Shown here: positions 1 through 10,192 of the stretch, in pieces
Numbering within the stretch: the first letter of the stretch is position 1
How the letters are laid out: the number at the start of each line of letters is the position of its first letter
DNA from: Mycobacterium sp. Marseille-P9652
Lineage (GTDB): Bacteria > Actinomycetota > Actinomycetes > Mycobacteriales > Mycobacteriaceae
Direction: 5' to 3'
NCBI RefSeq assembly: GCF_902652685.1
Contig: NZ_CACRUY010000038.1
Span: 1 to 51,862, forward strand
DNA length: 51,862 bases
Notes under the pieces: model-generated
The model's input: the letters and a program-made list of their open reading frames with translations, nothing else
Databases searched by the model: none
Told to the model about the DNA's origin: nothing
Translations under genes and position numbers: made by a program

Positions 1-404
<404 letters not shown>

Positions 405-490
405 GACAGTCCCCTCGCATCTCGGTCTCGACTTGGTTTCGCCTGCGCGTATTGGGCGATTCGGAACACCCAGCGTAGACCGCGCGCCGC

Positions 491-502
491 TACCTTGGCG
501 CC
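491..502 (+). promoter_or_regulatory. Putative -10 of a leaderless promoter for the amidase
   Basis: TACCTT at 491-496 matches the mycobacterial -10 consensus TANNNT. Six bases later comes the GTG at 503, where transcription would be expected to start, so the message may have no 5' leader. I see no Shine-Dalgarno sequence before the GTG. Confidence 0.45.
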
Positions 503-1264
503 GTGGACCTAGGACTGAGCAGGCGTGTCGGAATCAAAGTGGTGGTCGGCGTGCTGGTTGCTGCGTCGATGATCCTGACCCCCACCGCGCGAGCGGTTCC
601 CTCCAACATCGCCGGCATGGTGGTCTTCATCGACCCCGGCCACAACGGCTCCAACGACGCGTCCATCACCCGTCAGGTGCCCACCGGCCGGGGCGGCACG
701 AAGGATTGCCAGGCCAGCGGGACGTCGACCAACAGCGGCTACCCGGAGCACACCTTCACGTGGGACACCGCGCTGCGGGTGCGCGCCGCGCTGAACGCCC
801 TCGGTGTGCGGACCGCGATGTCGCGCGGCAACGACACCGGGCTGGGTCCCTGCGTCGACGCGCGCGCCAACGCGGCGAACGCGATGCATCCCAACGCGGT
901 CCTGAGCATCCACGCCGACGGTGGGCCGCCGTCCGGCCGCGGTTTCCACGTCAACTACTCGGCCCCGCCGCTCAACCAGGCGCAGGCCGGGCCGTCGGTG
1001 CAGTACGCCAGGATCATGCGTGACCAGATGCAGGCCTCGGGCATCCCGCCCGCCAACTACATCGGCCAGGACGGCCTCTACGGGCGCGCGGATCTGGCGG
1101 GCCTGAACCTGGCGCAGTACCCGTCGATCCTGGTCGAGTGCGGCAACATGAAGAACCCGGCCGATTCCGCGCTGATGGAGTCGGCCGAGGGCCGGCAGAA
1201 GTACGCCGACGCGCTCGTCCGCGGCGTCGCGGGCTTCCTGGCGACCCAGGGCCAGGCCCGCTAG
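503..1264 (+). CDS. ami1: N-acetylmuramoyl-L-alanine amidase (Amidase_3), Rv3717/Ami1 type
   Basis: A zinc amidase that cuts the bond between MurNAc and the L-Ala of the stem peptide in peptidoglycan. The 253-residue product has an N-terminal hydrophobic export segment (about 10-32, ending TARA), then the Amidase_3 fold. The expected zinc ligands and catalytic acid are present: His47 in FIDPGHNG, Glu82 in SGYPEH, His137 in SIHADG and Glu212 in LVECGNM. Two cysteines (Cys69, Cys117) are placed to form a disulfide. The start is the GTG at 503, just after a -10-like hexamer. It diverges from ebfC and converges on the SRPBCC gene, with the stops overlapping in CTAG. Order and sequence match Rv3717. 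Confidence 0.93.
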   Translation: MDLGLSRRVGIKVVVGVLVAASMILTPTARAVPSNIAGMVVFIDPGHNGSNDASITRQVPTGRGGTKDCQASGTSTNSGYPEHTFTWDTALRVRAALNALGVRTAMSRGNDTGLGPCVDARANAANAMHPNAVLSIHADGGPPSGRGFHVNYSAPPLNQAQAGPSVQYARIMRDQMQASGIPPANYIGQDGLYGRADLAGLNLAQYPSILVECGNMKNPADSALMESAEGRQKYADALVRGVAGFLATQGQAR

Positions 1265-1698
1265 CTCTCCAGCTCCTTCTTCAGGTTGGCCAGCACCTCG
1301 CCCTGAATCCTCTTCAAACCCAGTGGCGCAAAGGTCTTTTCGAAGAAGCCCTTGACGCCGCCCGCGCCGTTCCACGTCGTCTTGACCGTGACGCTCGAGC
1401 CGGGCCCGGCCGGAGCGACCGTCCAGTTGGTCAGCATGGACGAGTTCGCGTCCTTCTCGATGACGGTGTGGCCGGCGACGTCGACGTCGACCTGGACGTC
1501 ACGCACGCGCGACTTGGTGGCCTGCAGCCTCCACTTCGCGACCGTGCCCGCGCCCTGGCCGCCCTGCAGCACCTGGTAGTCGCTGTACTGCGGGGACAGG
1601 ATTTTCGGACGAACGGTCTGATAGTCGGCGACCGCGGCGAGGGTCGCCGCGGGGTCGGCGTTGATCAATATGGTGCTGTCGGCGCTTACCTGTCCCAA
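1261..1698 (-). CDS. SRPBCC (polyketide cyclase/START-like) family protein, Rv3718c type
   Basis: A 145-residue helix-grip protein. An N-terminal strand (STILINADP) is followed by ATLAAVADYQTVRPKILSP, characteristic of SRPBCC proteins, and a long C-terminal helix (VKGFFEKTFAPLGLKRIQGE) closes the ligand cavity. These proteins bind hydrophobic ligands; the ligand here is unknown and the cytosol is the likely site. The start is TTG at 1698, chosen because AAAAGGGGAG lies just upstream and the fold begins immediately after it. It is convergent with the amidase, sharing four bases at the stops, and divergent from the FAD oxidase. Confidence 0.85.
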   Translation of the reverse strand: MGQVSADSTILINADPAATLAAVADYQTVRPKILSPQYSDYQVLQGGQGAGTVAKWRLQATKSRVRDVQVDVDVAGHTVIEKDANSSMLTNWTVAPAGPGSSVTVKTTWNGAGGVKGFFEKTFAPLGLKRIQGEVLANLKKELES

Positions 1699-1767
1699 GG
1701 CACTCCCCTTTTGTGGTCCTCGTGTTGCATGCGCCCGCGCTCGGGTGCATGGGCTGTCGCCGAAGAC

Positions 1768-1780
1768 TAGGGTATATGTG
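1768..1780 (+). promoter_or_regulatory. Putative -10 of a leaderless promoter for the FAD oxidase
   Basis: TAGGGT at 1768-1773 fits TANNNT. GTG codons follow at 1778 and 1781, and a start at 1781 leaves seven intervening bases. No Shine-Dalgarno sequence is seen. Confidence 0.4.
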
Positions 1781-3169
1781 GTGCCTGTCGGTGGATCTGC
1801 ACTCTCGGCTCACGCTGCGGGCGTCGAACGGTTGATGGCGAGCTATCGTTCCATCCCGGCGACGTCCGTCGTCCGGCTAGCCAAACCCACCTCAAACCTG
1901 TTCCGCGACCGCGCGAAACGCGATGCGCGCGGCCTGGACACCTCAGGCCTGACCGGTGTCTTGTCGGTCGATCCGGAAGCGCGCACCGCCGACGTCGCGG
2001 GCATGTGCACCTACGAAGACCTGGTGGCCGCGACTCTGCCGTACGGACTTTCGCCACTGGTGGTACCGCAATTGAAGACGATCACCCTCGGCGGGGCGGT
2101 CAGCGGGTTGGGTATCGAGTCGGCGTCGTTCCGCAACGGCCTGCCGCATGAATCGGTACTGGAGATGGACATCCTCACCGGCACCGGCGAATTGGTCACC
2201 GCCTCGCGCGAGGAGCATTCCGATCTTTTCCGGGCTTTCCCGAATTCCTATGGCACGCTGGGGTATTCGACCCGTCTGCGGATCGAGCTCGAACCCGTCG
2301 CGCCGTTTGTGGCGTTGCGGCACGTGCGATTCCGCTCGTTGCCCGACCTCGTCGCGGCGATGGAACGCATCATCGACACCGGCGGGCAGGGCGGCACCCC
2401 GGTGGACTACCTCGACGGGGTGGTGTTCAGCCCCGACGAGAGTTACCTCTGCGTGGGCAGGCGAACCACCACGCCCGGACCGGTCAGCGACTACACCGGC
2501 AAGGACATCTACTACCAGTCCATCCGCCACGATTCACCCGGTGTCGAGGCCACCAAGGACGACCGCCTGACGATCCACGACTACTTCTGGCGCTGGGACA
2601 CCGACTGGTTCTGGTGCTCGCGCGCGTTCGGTGCCCAGGACCCACGCATCCGCCGGTGGTGGCCGCGCCGTTACCGGCGCAGCAGCTTCTACTGGAAGCT
2701 GGTGGCGCTCGACCAGCGCTACGGCATCGCCGACCGGATCGAGAAACGCAACGGCCGTCCGCCGCGGGAGCGGGTGGTGCAGGACGTCGAGGTGCCGGTC
2801 GAGCGGACCTGCGAGTTCCTCGAATGGTTCCTGGGCAACGTGCCGATCACCCCGATCTGGCTGTGCCCGCTGCGGCTGCGCGACAACGAAGGCTGGCCCC
2901 TCTATCCGATGCGACCCGACCACACCTACGTCAACGTCGGGTTCTGGTCGTCGGTCCCCGCCACCGGCACCGAAGGCGCCACCAACCGCTCGATCGAGAA
3001 GAAGGTGAGCGAGCTCGACGGACACAAGTCGCTGTACTCCGACTCCTTTTACACCCGCGAGGAGTTTGACGAGCTCTACGGCGGGGAGGCATACAACACG
3101 GTCAAGAAGACCTACGATCCCGACTCACGGCTCCTCGATCTCTACGCGAAGGCGGTGCAACGGCGATGA
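1781..3169 (+). CDS. FAD-binding oxidoreductase, Rv3719 type (DHCR24/TmsA-like)
   Basis: A flavoprotein of the PCMH/FAD_binding_4 type, 462 residues from the GTG at 1781. Motifs include VRLAKPTSNLF, a central flavin segment (LKTITLGGAVSGLGIESAS), FRNGLPHESVLEMDILTG and LFRAFPNSYGTLGYSTRLRI, all typical of the VAO fold. This is the arrangement of DHCR24-like sterol reductases and of TmsA, the reductase of tuberculostearic acid synthesis. Its stop overlaps the ATG of the methyltransferase gene (ATGA at 3166). In the tms pathway the methyltransferase adds a methylene group to a fatty acyl chain and the flavoprotein reduces it. I infer a comparable two-step modification here, with an unknown substrate. 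A longer start at 1661 is possible but unlikely. Confidence 0.82.
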   Translation: MPVGGSALSAHAAGVERLMASYRSIPATSVVRLAKPTSNLFRDRAKRDARGLDTSGLTGVLSVDPEARTADVAGMCTYEDLVAATLPYGLSPLVVPQLKTITLGGAVSGLGIESASFRNGLPHESVLEMDILTGTGELVTASREEHSDLFRAFPNSYGTLGYSTRLRIELEPVAPFVALRHVRFRSLPDLVAAMERIIDTGGQGGTPVDYLDGVVFSPDESYLCVGRRTTTPGPVSDYTGKDIYYQSIRHDSPGVEATKDDRLTIHDYFWRWDTDWFWCSRAFGAQDPRIRRWWPRRYRRSSFYWKLVALDQRYGIADRIEKRNGRPPRERVVQDVEVPVERTCEFLEWFLGNVPITPIWLCPLRLRDNEGWPLYPMRPDHTYVNVGFWSSVPATGTEGATNRSIEKKVSELDGHKSLYSDSFYTREEFDELYGGEAYNTVKKTYDPDSRLLDLYAKAVQRR

Positions 3170-4476
3170 CCACGACAAAAGCTTCGAGCCGCGCCACAAC
3201 CGGCAAGTTCAGCATGGCGGAGGTGCTCGAGATCTTCGCCGCAACCGGGCGTCACCCGCTCAAGTTCACGGCCTACGACGGCAGCACCGCCGGCAGCGAG
3301 GACGCCGAGCTGGGCCTGGACCTGCGCACGCCCCGCGGGGCCACCTATCTGGCCACGGCCCCCGGCGAGCTCGGCCTGGCCCGCGCGTACGTGTCGGGTG
3401 ACCTCGAGGTCACGGGCGTCCATCCCGGTGATCCGTACGAGTTGCTCAAGACGCTGACCGACCGGGTTCAGTTCAAGCGCCCGCCGGCGCGGGTGCTCGC
3501 CAACGTCGTGCGGTCCATCGGGGTCGAGCGCCTGGTGCCGGTCGCTCCCCCGCCTCAGGAGGCGCCTCCGCGGTGGCGCCGCGTCGCCGACGGGTTGATG
3601 CACAGCAAGACACGTGACGCCGAGGCCATCCACCACCACTACGACGTGTCGAACACCTTCTACGAGTGGGTGCTCGGCCCGTCGATGACCTACACCTGCG
3701 CGGTGTATCCCCACGCCGACGCCACCCTGGAAGAGGCGCAGGAGAACAAGTACCGGCTGGTGTTCGACAAGCTGCGGCTGCGGGCCGGCGACCGGCTGCT
3801 CGACGTCGGCTGCGGCTGGGGCGGCATGGTCCGGTACGCGGCGCGACGCGGCGTGCGCGTCATCGGCGCCACGCTGTCGGCCGAACAGGCCGCCTGGGCG
3901 CGCGCGGCCATCGCCGCCGAGGGGCTGCAGGAGCTGGCCGAGGTGCGGCATTCCGACTACCGCGACGTCGGCGAGTCGGACTTCGACGCCGTGTCGTCGA
4001 TCGGCTTGACCGAGCACATCGGCGTCAAGAACTATCCCGCCTACTTCGGCTTCCTCAAGTCGAAGCTGCGGACCGGCGGCCTGCTGCTCAACCACTGCAT
4101 CACCCGCCACGACAACAAGTCGACGTCGTTCGCGGGCGGCTTCACCGACCGCTACGTCTTCCCGGACGGGGAGCTGACCGGCTCCGGGCGGATCACCAGC
4201 GAAATCCAGGACATCGGGTTCGAGGTGGTGCACGCCGAGAACTTCCGGCACCACTACGCGATGACGCTGCGGGACTGGAACCGCAACCTGGTGGCGCACT
4301 GGGACGAGGCGGTCGCGGAGGTCGGTCTGGCCACCGCCAAGGTGTGGGGCCTGTACATGGCCGCCTCGCGGGTGGCGTTCGAGCAGAACAACCTGCAGTT
4401 GCACCACGTGCTGGCGGCGAACGTCGACCCGCGCGGCGGCGACGAGCTGCCACTTCGCCCGTGGTGGACGGCTTAG
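3166..4476 (+). CDS. SAM-dependent methyltransferase, cyclopropane-fatty-acid synthase family, Rv3720 type
   Basis: A 436-residue enzyme of the CFA/mycolic-acid synthase family, which transfers a methyl or methylene group from SAM to an unsaturated acyl chain. The N-terminal third (1-140) is the family's lipid-binding domain. The catalytic part has HHHYDVSNTFYEWVLG (156-171), TYTCAVY (175-181), the SAM motif LLDVGCGWGG (211-220) and IGLTEHIGVKNY. At 436 residues it has CfaS/TmsB length, longer than the roughly 290-residue mycolic acid cyclopropane synthases. It is translationally coupled to the upstream flavoprotein (ATGA) and ends four bases before the convergent dnaX stop. Confidence 0.87.
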   Translation: MTTTKASSRATTGKFSMAEVLEIFAATGRHPLKFTAYDGSTAGSEDAELGLDLRTPRGATYLATAPGELGLARAYVSGDLEVTGVHPGDPYELLKTLTDRVQFKRPPARVLANVVRSIGVERLVPVAPPPQEAPPRWRRVADGLMHSKTRDAEAIHHHYDVSNTFYEWVLGPSMTYTCAVYPHADATLEEAQENKYRLVFDKLRLRAGDRLLDVGCGWGGMVRYAARRGVRVIGATLSAEQAAWARAAIAAEGLQELAEVRHSDYRDVGESDFDAVSSIGLTEHIGVKNYPAYFGFLKSKLRTGGLLLNHCITRHDNKSTSFAGGFTDRYVFPDGELTGSGRITSEIQDIGFEVVHAENFRHHYAMTLRDWNRNLVAHWDEAVAEVGLATAKVWGLYMAASRVAFEQNNLQLHHVLAANVDPRGGDELPLRPWWTA

Positions 4477-4480
4477 CCGC

Positions 4481-6268
4481 CTAGCTGCCGTCTATCCGCC
4501 GCGCGCCCAGCTCGTTCTGCAGCAGTTCCAGTGCAGCCTCTTCGGGGTCGCGGCGGGGCACTGAGGGGTCGCTGCGGCCCGCCTCGGCCAGCATGTGTTC
4601 CTCTTCGTCACGCTGGGCCGCGTCGACCGCGGCGACGGGTTCCTCGGGTTGCGGCGGCGCGGGGGCCGGTTCGGCGGGCGCGGGACCGCCCGCCTCGCAA
4701 CGCACCCGCCAGTTGACGCCCAAGGCGTCCTTGAGCGCTTCGGCGATGACGTCGGCGTTGCGCTGCTCGCACAGCCGCTTGGCCAGCGGCGCCGACGCGT
4801 GGGTCAGCACGAGAGTGTTGTCCTCGACCGCGCGGACCGTGGCCCCGGCCAGCATCACCTCGGTGGTGCGGCTGCGCTGGCGCACCTTGTCGCGCACCGT
4901 CGGCCACATCGTCCGCACCGCTGACGCGTTGAGCTCGCCGGGGGCAGCGACCGGCTCGAAAACCGGCTCGGGCGCGGGAGGCTCGGGCGCGGGAGCCGGC
5001 TCGGGCTCCGGGGCCGGCTTGGGTGCGCGCCGGGGCTCGGCCTTCGGTTCGGGCGCCCGTCGCGGCGGCGGCGCGGGCTGGGCGACGGGGGTTGGGGCGT
5101 CCTGCGGTACCGAGATGGCCAGCCGGGTCTCGATCCGCTCGACGCGTTGCAGCAGCGCCGATTCGGCGTCGCTGGCCGACGGCAGCAGCAACCGCGCGCA
5201 GACGACCTCCAGGAGCAGCCGCGGCGCCGTCGCCCCGCGCATCTCCCCCAGACCGGCCTGCACCACCTCGGCGTAGCGGGTCAGCGTGCCGGGGCCGATC
5301 CGGGCCGCCTGATCGCGCATCCGGTCCAGCACGTCCTCGGGCGCATCCACCACGCCGCGGCTCGCCGCGTCGGGAACGGCCTGTAGCAGCAGCAGGTCGC
5401 GGAACCGCTCCAGCAGGTCGGTGGCGAAGCGCCGCGGGTCATGGCCGGCGTCGATCACGGACTCGACCGCTCCGAACAACGCGGCGGCGTCCGACGCGGC
5501 GAGGGCGTCGACGGCGTCGTCGATCAGCGCGACGTCGGTGGCGCCCAGCAGACCCAGCGCGCGCGGGTACGTCACATGGGCGTTCTCCGCGCCCGCCAGG
5601 AGCTGATCCAGCACCGACAGCGTGTCGCGGGGCGAGCCGCCGCCGGCCCGGATCACCAGCGGGTACACCGCGTCGTCGACGACGACGTTCTCCTGCTCGC
5701 AGATGCGCCCGATCAGCGCGCGCATGGTCTTGGGCGGCAGCAGCCGGAACGGGTAGTGGTGGGTGCGCGACCGGATCGTCGGCAGCACCTTCTCCGGCTC
5801 GGTGGTCGCGAAGATGAAGATGAGGTGTTCGGGCGGCTCCTCGACGATCTTGAGCAGCGCGTTGAAGCCCGCGGTGGTCACCATGTGGGCCTCGTCGATG
5901 ATGAACACGCGGTAGCGGGACTGCGCCGGGGCGTAGAAGGCGCGGTCGCGCAGCTCGCGGGTGTCGTCCACGCCGCCGTGGCTGGCGGCGTCGAGCTCGA
6001 CGACGTCGATGCTGCCCGGCGCGTTGGGGGCGAGCGCCTGGCAGGAATCGCAGACCCCGCACGGAGTGGCCGTCGGCCCCTGCACACAGTTCAGGGAACG
6101 GGCCAGGATGCGCGCCGAGGACGTCTTCCCGCAGCCGCGCGGCCCGGAGAACAGGTAGGCGTGGTTGATCCGGCCGGCCTCCAGCGCGATGGACAGCGGT
6201 TCGGTGACATGCTCCTGTCCCACCACCTCGGCGAACGTCGCCGGTCGGTACTTCCGGTAGAGGGCCAC
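4481..6268 (-). CDS. dnaX: DNA polymerase III subunits gamma/tau
   Basis: The clamp-loader ATPase that loads the beta clamp and tethers polymerase III. The 595-residue product has Walker A GPRGCGKT (42-49), zinc cysteines Cys61, Cys70, Cys73 and Cys76, Walker B VFIIDEAH (121-128), sensor 1 FIFATTEPEKVLPTIRSRT and the AAA lid domain. A Pro/Ala/Glu-rich linker (about 390-445) leads to the tau-type domain (SAVRTMWPTVRDKVRQRSRT), then another Pro/Ala-rich stretch and an acidic tail. The start is GTG at 6268. It lies downstream of the aminotransferase on the same strand, separated by a strong inverted repeat. I see no obvious slippery A/T run of the kind that makes gamma in Escherichia coli, so only the full-length form is predicted. 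Confidence 0.97.
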   Translation of the reverse strand: MALYRKYRPATFAEVVGQEHVTEPLSIALEAGRINHAYLFSGPRGCGKTSSARILARSLNCVQGPTATPCGVCDSCQALAPNAPGSIDVVELDAASHGGVDDTRELRDRAFYAPAQSRYRVFIIDEAHMVTTAGFNALLKIVEEPPEHLIFIFATTEPEKVLPTIRSRTHHYPFRLLPPKTMRALIGRICEQENVVVDDAVYPLVIRAGGGSPRDTLSVLDQLLAGAENAHVTYPRALGLLGATDVALIDDAVDALAASDAAALFGAVESVIDAGHDPRRFATDLLERFRDLLLLQAVPDAASRGVVDAPEDVLDRMRDQAARIGPGTLTRYAEVVQAGLGEMRGATAPRLLLEVVCARLLLPSASDAESALLQRVERIETRLAISVPQDAPTPVAQPAPPPRRAPEPKAEPRRAPKPAPEPEPAPAPEPPAPEPVFEPVAAPGELNASAVRTMWPTVRDKVRQRSRTTEVMLAGATVRAVEDNTLVLTHASAPLAKRLCEQRNADVIAEALKDALGVNWRVRCEAGGPAPAEPAPAPPQPEEPVAAVDAAQRDEEEHMLAEAGRSDPSVPRRDPEEAALELLQNELGARRIDGS

Positions 6269-6317
6269 GGTCAGCAGGCTACCGACGACCGGTGACGAAG
6301 GCCCGCCGGGCGTCGAA

Positions 6318-7669
<1,352 letters not shown>

Positions 7670-7673
7670 CTAC

Positions 7674-7709
7674 GGTGGCGATCGCAAGCGCGGCGGTGGG
7701 GGTACCCCC
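7674..7709. repeat. Dispersed repeat core plus GGGGGTACCCCC palindrome
   Basis: The 21 bases 7674-7694 (GGTGGCGATCGCAAGCGCGG plus one) recur in reverse complement inside the 67-bp tandem repeat at 39004-39024 and 39071-39091. They are followed by the perfect palindrome GGGGGTACCCCC at 7698-7709. The element occupies the short gap between the aminotransferase start and the SRP RNA. Confidence 0.6.
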
Positions 7710-7754
7710 GCGAAGCTGGGGGACCGGGCGCTGCGGGTCGCCACCCAAACACTA

Positions 7755-7845
7755 AGGGGACCCCGCGCACCCGACAGAGCCCATTGACCCTTGCTGCCTT
7801 CCGGCCCTGGGGGAGTTCACAGGATAGACGCCGCGCGGGGTCCTC
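7755..7845 (-). ncRNA. ffs: Signal recognition particle RNA, small bacterial 4.5S type
   Basis: Read on the minus strand, the segment has the conserved SRP apical core CAGGGCCGGAAGGCAGCAAG (reverse complement of about 7791-7809), with the GGAA tetraloop and the Ffh-binding internal loops. The ends pair: GGACCCCGCGC at the 5' side with GCGCGGGGUCC at the 3' side. The RNA forms the signal recognition particle with Ffh, targeting membrane and secreted proteins. Its position between the aspartate aminotransferase and a serine tRNA matches other mycobacteria. The ends are estimated from the closing stem. Confidence 0.92.
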
Positions 7846-7915
7846 CGGCGAGTCTAATACCTGACCGAAAGCGACTACCGAGGGCGGCCGTGAGGCGCTC
7901 GGCTACCATGGCCAC

Positions 7916-8004
7916 GGAGGATTCGCCTAGTGGCCTATGGCGCTCGCCTGGAACGCGGGTTGGGTTAACAGCCCTCGCGGGTTCAAATCCCGCATCCTCC
8001 GCCA
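7916..8004 (+). tRNA. tRNA-Ser (GGA)
   Basis: A complete cloverleaf with a long variable arm. Acceptor GGAGGAT (7916-7922) pairs with ATCCTCC (7994-8000), followed by the discriminator G and an encoded CCA (8002-8004). The D stem is GCC/GGC. The anticodon stem is CUCGC/GCGGG with loop CTGGAAC, giving anticodon GGA at 7950-7952 (serine codons UCC/UCU). The T arm is GCGGG-TTCAAAT-CCCGC. TACCAT at 7904-7909 could be its -10, which would put the start of transcription at or next to the mature 5' end. Confidence 0.96.
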
Positions 8005-8094
8005 GTTGTCCGCCACGCGGACATGCACGATATGGGTTCGCAATCGGGTCGGTCCCCTTTAGGCTCGCGTGAACCGACCGGCATGAGGAGGGGT

Positions 8095-8925
8095 ATGGGC
8101 CGCAAGGTCGCCATACTGTGGCACGCGTCGTTTTCCATCGCGGCCGGCGTCCTCTACTTCTTCTTCGTGCTGCCCCGCTGGCACGAGTTGATGGGTGACA
8201 CCAGCCATGGGCTCGGCACGACGCTTCGGATTGTCACGGGCGCGCTGATCGCGCTGGCCGCGCTGCCAGTGGTGTTCACGCTGCTGCGGACCCGCAAGCC
8301 GGAGCTGGGCACCCCGCAACTGGCCCTGTCGATCAGGCTGTGGTCGATCGTGGCCCATGTGCTGTCGGGCGTGCTGATCATCGGCACCGCCATCAGCGAG
8401 ATCTGGCTGAGCCTCGACACCGCCGGGCGGTACCTGTTCGCGGTCTACGGCGCCGCCGCAGCCATCGGTGTCCTCGGGTTCCTCGCGTTCTACCTGTCCT
8501 TCGTCGCGGAGCTGCCCCCGCCACCGCCCAAACCGATCAAGCCGAAGAAGGCCAAGGAACCCCGGAAGCGAGGCGTTCGCCGCAAGAAGGCCGAGCTCGA
8601 CGACGTCGACGAGGCCACCGAAGACGACGACTCGGAGACCACCGAGGAGTCGGAGGAGCCCGCGACCGTCGAGGCCGATGCTCCCGACGCGATCGAGGCG
8701 ACCGAGGAAGCCGAACCGGCCGAGGCGGAAGAGGCGGCTGAGGAGCCCACCGAGGCCACCGCCGACACCAGCGAGGCGGCGGACGAAACGGCCGAGACGG
8801 ACGAGGACACGGACGAGCCCCGCAGCGGGCTGCGCAACCGCCGCCCGACCGGCAAGGGCACCCACCGCATGCGCCGCCGGCGCACCCGGGGCGGCGTGGC
8901 GGTCGACGAGGCCCCCGCCGAATAG
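8095..8925 (+). CDS. Four-helix membrane protein with long charged C-terminal tail (Rv3723 position)
   Basis: A 276-residue protein. Four hydrophobic helices lie at about 7-26, 45-63, 82-100 and 112-134. A proline run (ELPPPPPKP) and a basic patch (KPKKAKEPRKRGVRRKK) follow, then about 85 mostly Asp/Glu/Ala/Thr residues and a basic end (HRMRRRRTRGG). The tail is presumably cytoplasmic, disordered and polyampholytic. The function is unknown; its place after tRNA-Ser matches Rv3723. The ATG at 8095 was chosen because AGGAGGGG (8086-8093) precedes it, although the spacing is short; 8083 (MRRGMG) is the alternative. TAGGCT at 8060-8065 may be the -10. Confidence 0.8.
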   Translation: MGRKVAILWHASFSIAAGVLYFFFVLPRWHELMGDTSHGLGTTLRIVTGALIALAALPVVFTLLRTRKPELGTPQLALSIRLWSIVAHVLSGVLIIGTAISEIWLSLDTAGRYLFAVYGAAAAIGVLGFLAFYLSFVAELPPPPPKPIKPKKAKEPRKRGVRRKKAELDDVDEATEDDDSETTEESEEPATVEADAPDAIEATEEAEPAEAEEAAEEPTEATADTSEAADETAETDEDTDEPRSGLRNRRPTGKGTHRMRRRRTRGGVAVDEAPAE

Positions 8926-8926
8926 G

Positions 8927-9673
8927 TCAGTCGCGGCGCCGAAGGCGCTCGACGTAGTCGGCCAGGTGCCGCCGGGTTTCGTCGGCGCCCCACATCCGGC
9001 TCACCTCGGCGTCCACGGCGCCGCCGGCACGGATCCGCGAAATCGTCGGCGCCCGCAGCTGCGACTTGGTGTGGCGGTAGGCCTCGGCGGGGATGCCGGC
9101 GAGGTCGGTCGCCTCGGCCACGGCCGCCTCCACGAGGTCGTCGGTGACGACCCGATGCGCGAGCCCGGCCGCGACGGCCTCGGGCCCGCGGTAGGTGCGG
9201 CCCCCGAGCAGAACCTCTTCGACCCGGTCGCCGCACGCGTGGCGCATCACCTCGAGCGCGGCGACGGGAAACGGCACGCCCACACGCACCTCGGAGGCCC
9301 CGATCTGGGCCTCGGGGGCGGCGAGGCGCCGGTCGCAGGCGCACGCGAGTACGCACCCGCCCGCGATGGCGGCGCCGTTGACCGCTGCGACGGTCGGAGC
9401 GGGATAGCAGAACAGCGCCTCGAATGCGGCGGACAGCGCGGGGATCAGTCGGTCCGTGTACTCGGCGCCCCCCTGCACCACACGGTTGAGGTCGACCCCG
9501 GCGCTGAAGACGCGCCCCTCCCCGGTGACGACCAGCGCGCCGGCTCCCGCGCGCGCCAGGTCGCCGACTGCGAGGGTGAGCTCCTCGAGCAGCTCGACGT
9601 CGAGGGCGTTGACGCGGCCCGACGACAGCGAGAGCACCTGAACGCTTCCGGCCGTGTGGACTTCGATCATCAT
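8927..9673 (-). CDS. Enoyl-CoA hydratase/isomerase family protein
   Basis: A 248-residue crotonase-fold protein, likely acting on an acyl-CoA. The oxyanion-hole segments are visible as GEGRVFSAGVDLNRV and NGAAIAGGCVLACACDRRLA, followed by IGASEVRVGVPFPVAALE. The usual second catalytic glutamate (the E of a GCGG-type loop) is not evident, so hydratase, isomerase or another crotonase reaction cannot be told apart. Its ATG (9671-9673) overlaps the stop of the upstream ParB-like gene in ATGA, so the two are translationally coupled. It converges on the membrane protein gene with one base between the stops. Confidence 0.83.
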   Translation of the reverse strand: MMIEVHTAGSVQVLSLSSGRVNALDVELLEELTLAVGDLARAGAGALVVTGEGRVFSAGVDLNRVVQGGAEYTDRLIPALSAAFEALFCYPAPTVAAVNGAAIAGGCVLACACDRRLAAPEAQIGASEVRVGVPFPVAALEVMRHACGDRVEEVLLGGRTYRGPEAVAAGLAHRVVTDDLVEAAVAEATDLAGIPAEAYRHTKSQLRAPTISRIRAGGAVDAEVSRMWGADETRRHLADYVERLRRRD

Positions 9674-10050
9674 CGGCTCGCTACGGCGAGGACGACGGGG
9701 ATGTCGGTGTTCTCGTCGGTGTGGTAGCTGGCGCACACGCGGTGGTAGCCGTCGGCGATCTGCAGCGGCACCCCGGTCACGAAGTCGCCGCGTACCAGCA
9801 GGATGGGCGAGAGCGGTTGCCCCTTCTTGACCTTGGCGAGGTCGGCGGCGACGTGCGGATTGTCCTCGGGCAGCAGGCTCAGCTGCGCCGCCCGCAGGAT
9901 GTCCTTGGCTTTCTTGTGCACGATGCCCCCGGCCCGCAGCCGCTGCGTCAACTCGTCGACGGTATGTGAATCCGCAAGCAGGGCAAGGTAATCGGCGGCC
10001 GCAGGAAAGTCGTGGGCCTCGGGTTTGTCCAACCACTTGACGCTGGGCAC
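9670..10050 (-). CDS. Small ParB/sulfiredoxin-fold-like protein
   Basis: A 126-residue protein starting at GTG 10050, with GGGAG eight bases upstream. The N-terminal half is helical (FPAAADYLALLADSHTVDELTQRL). The second half has PILLVRGDFV, then LQIADGYHRVCASYH and IPVVLA. The DGYHR segment resembles the G-x-H-R signature of the ParB/Srx nucleotide-binding fold. I do not know its function. No parA-like partner or parS-like site is apparent, so a chromosome-partition role is unlikely. It is coupled to the crotonase gene by ATGA, which suggests they act together. Confidence 0.7.
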   Translation of the reverse strand: MPSVKWLDKPEAHDFPAAADYLALLADSHTVDELTQRLRAGGIVHKKAKDILRAAQLSLLPEDNPHVAADLAKVKKGQPLSPILLVRGDFVTGVPLQIADGYHRVCASYHTDENTDIPVVLAVASR

Positions 10051-10192
10051 TGCGGGTCTCCCTTCATCGCGCCGACACCGAGGCAGCCTACCGACTGCGG
10101 CGACGGAATTTGGGATCGGTAGCGGCCCCGACGATCTGTACTTGCTCCCATGTCGACGCCATTGGGGCGGCGCATGAGGAAAGGGAATCTCG

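Noticed and set aside
8023-8094. Extended N terminus for the membrane protein
   Set aside because: The extension is not hydrophobic and a strong purine-rich site sits before 8095.
9670-10050. Partition or nuclease gene of a plasmid
   Set aside because: No ParA partner, replication gene or parS-like site; it is coupled to a crotonase.
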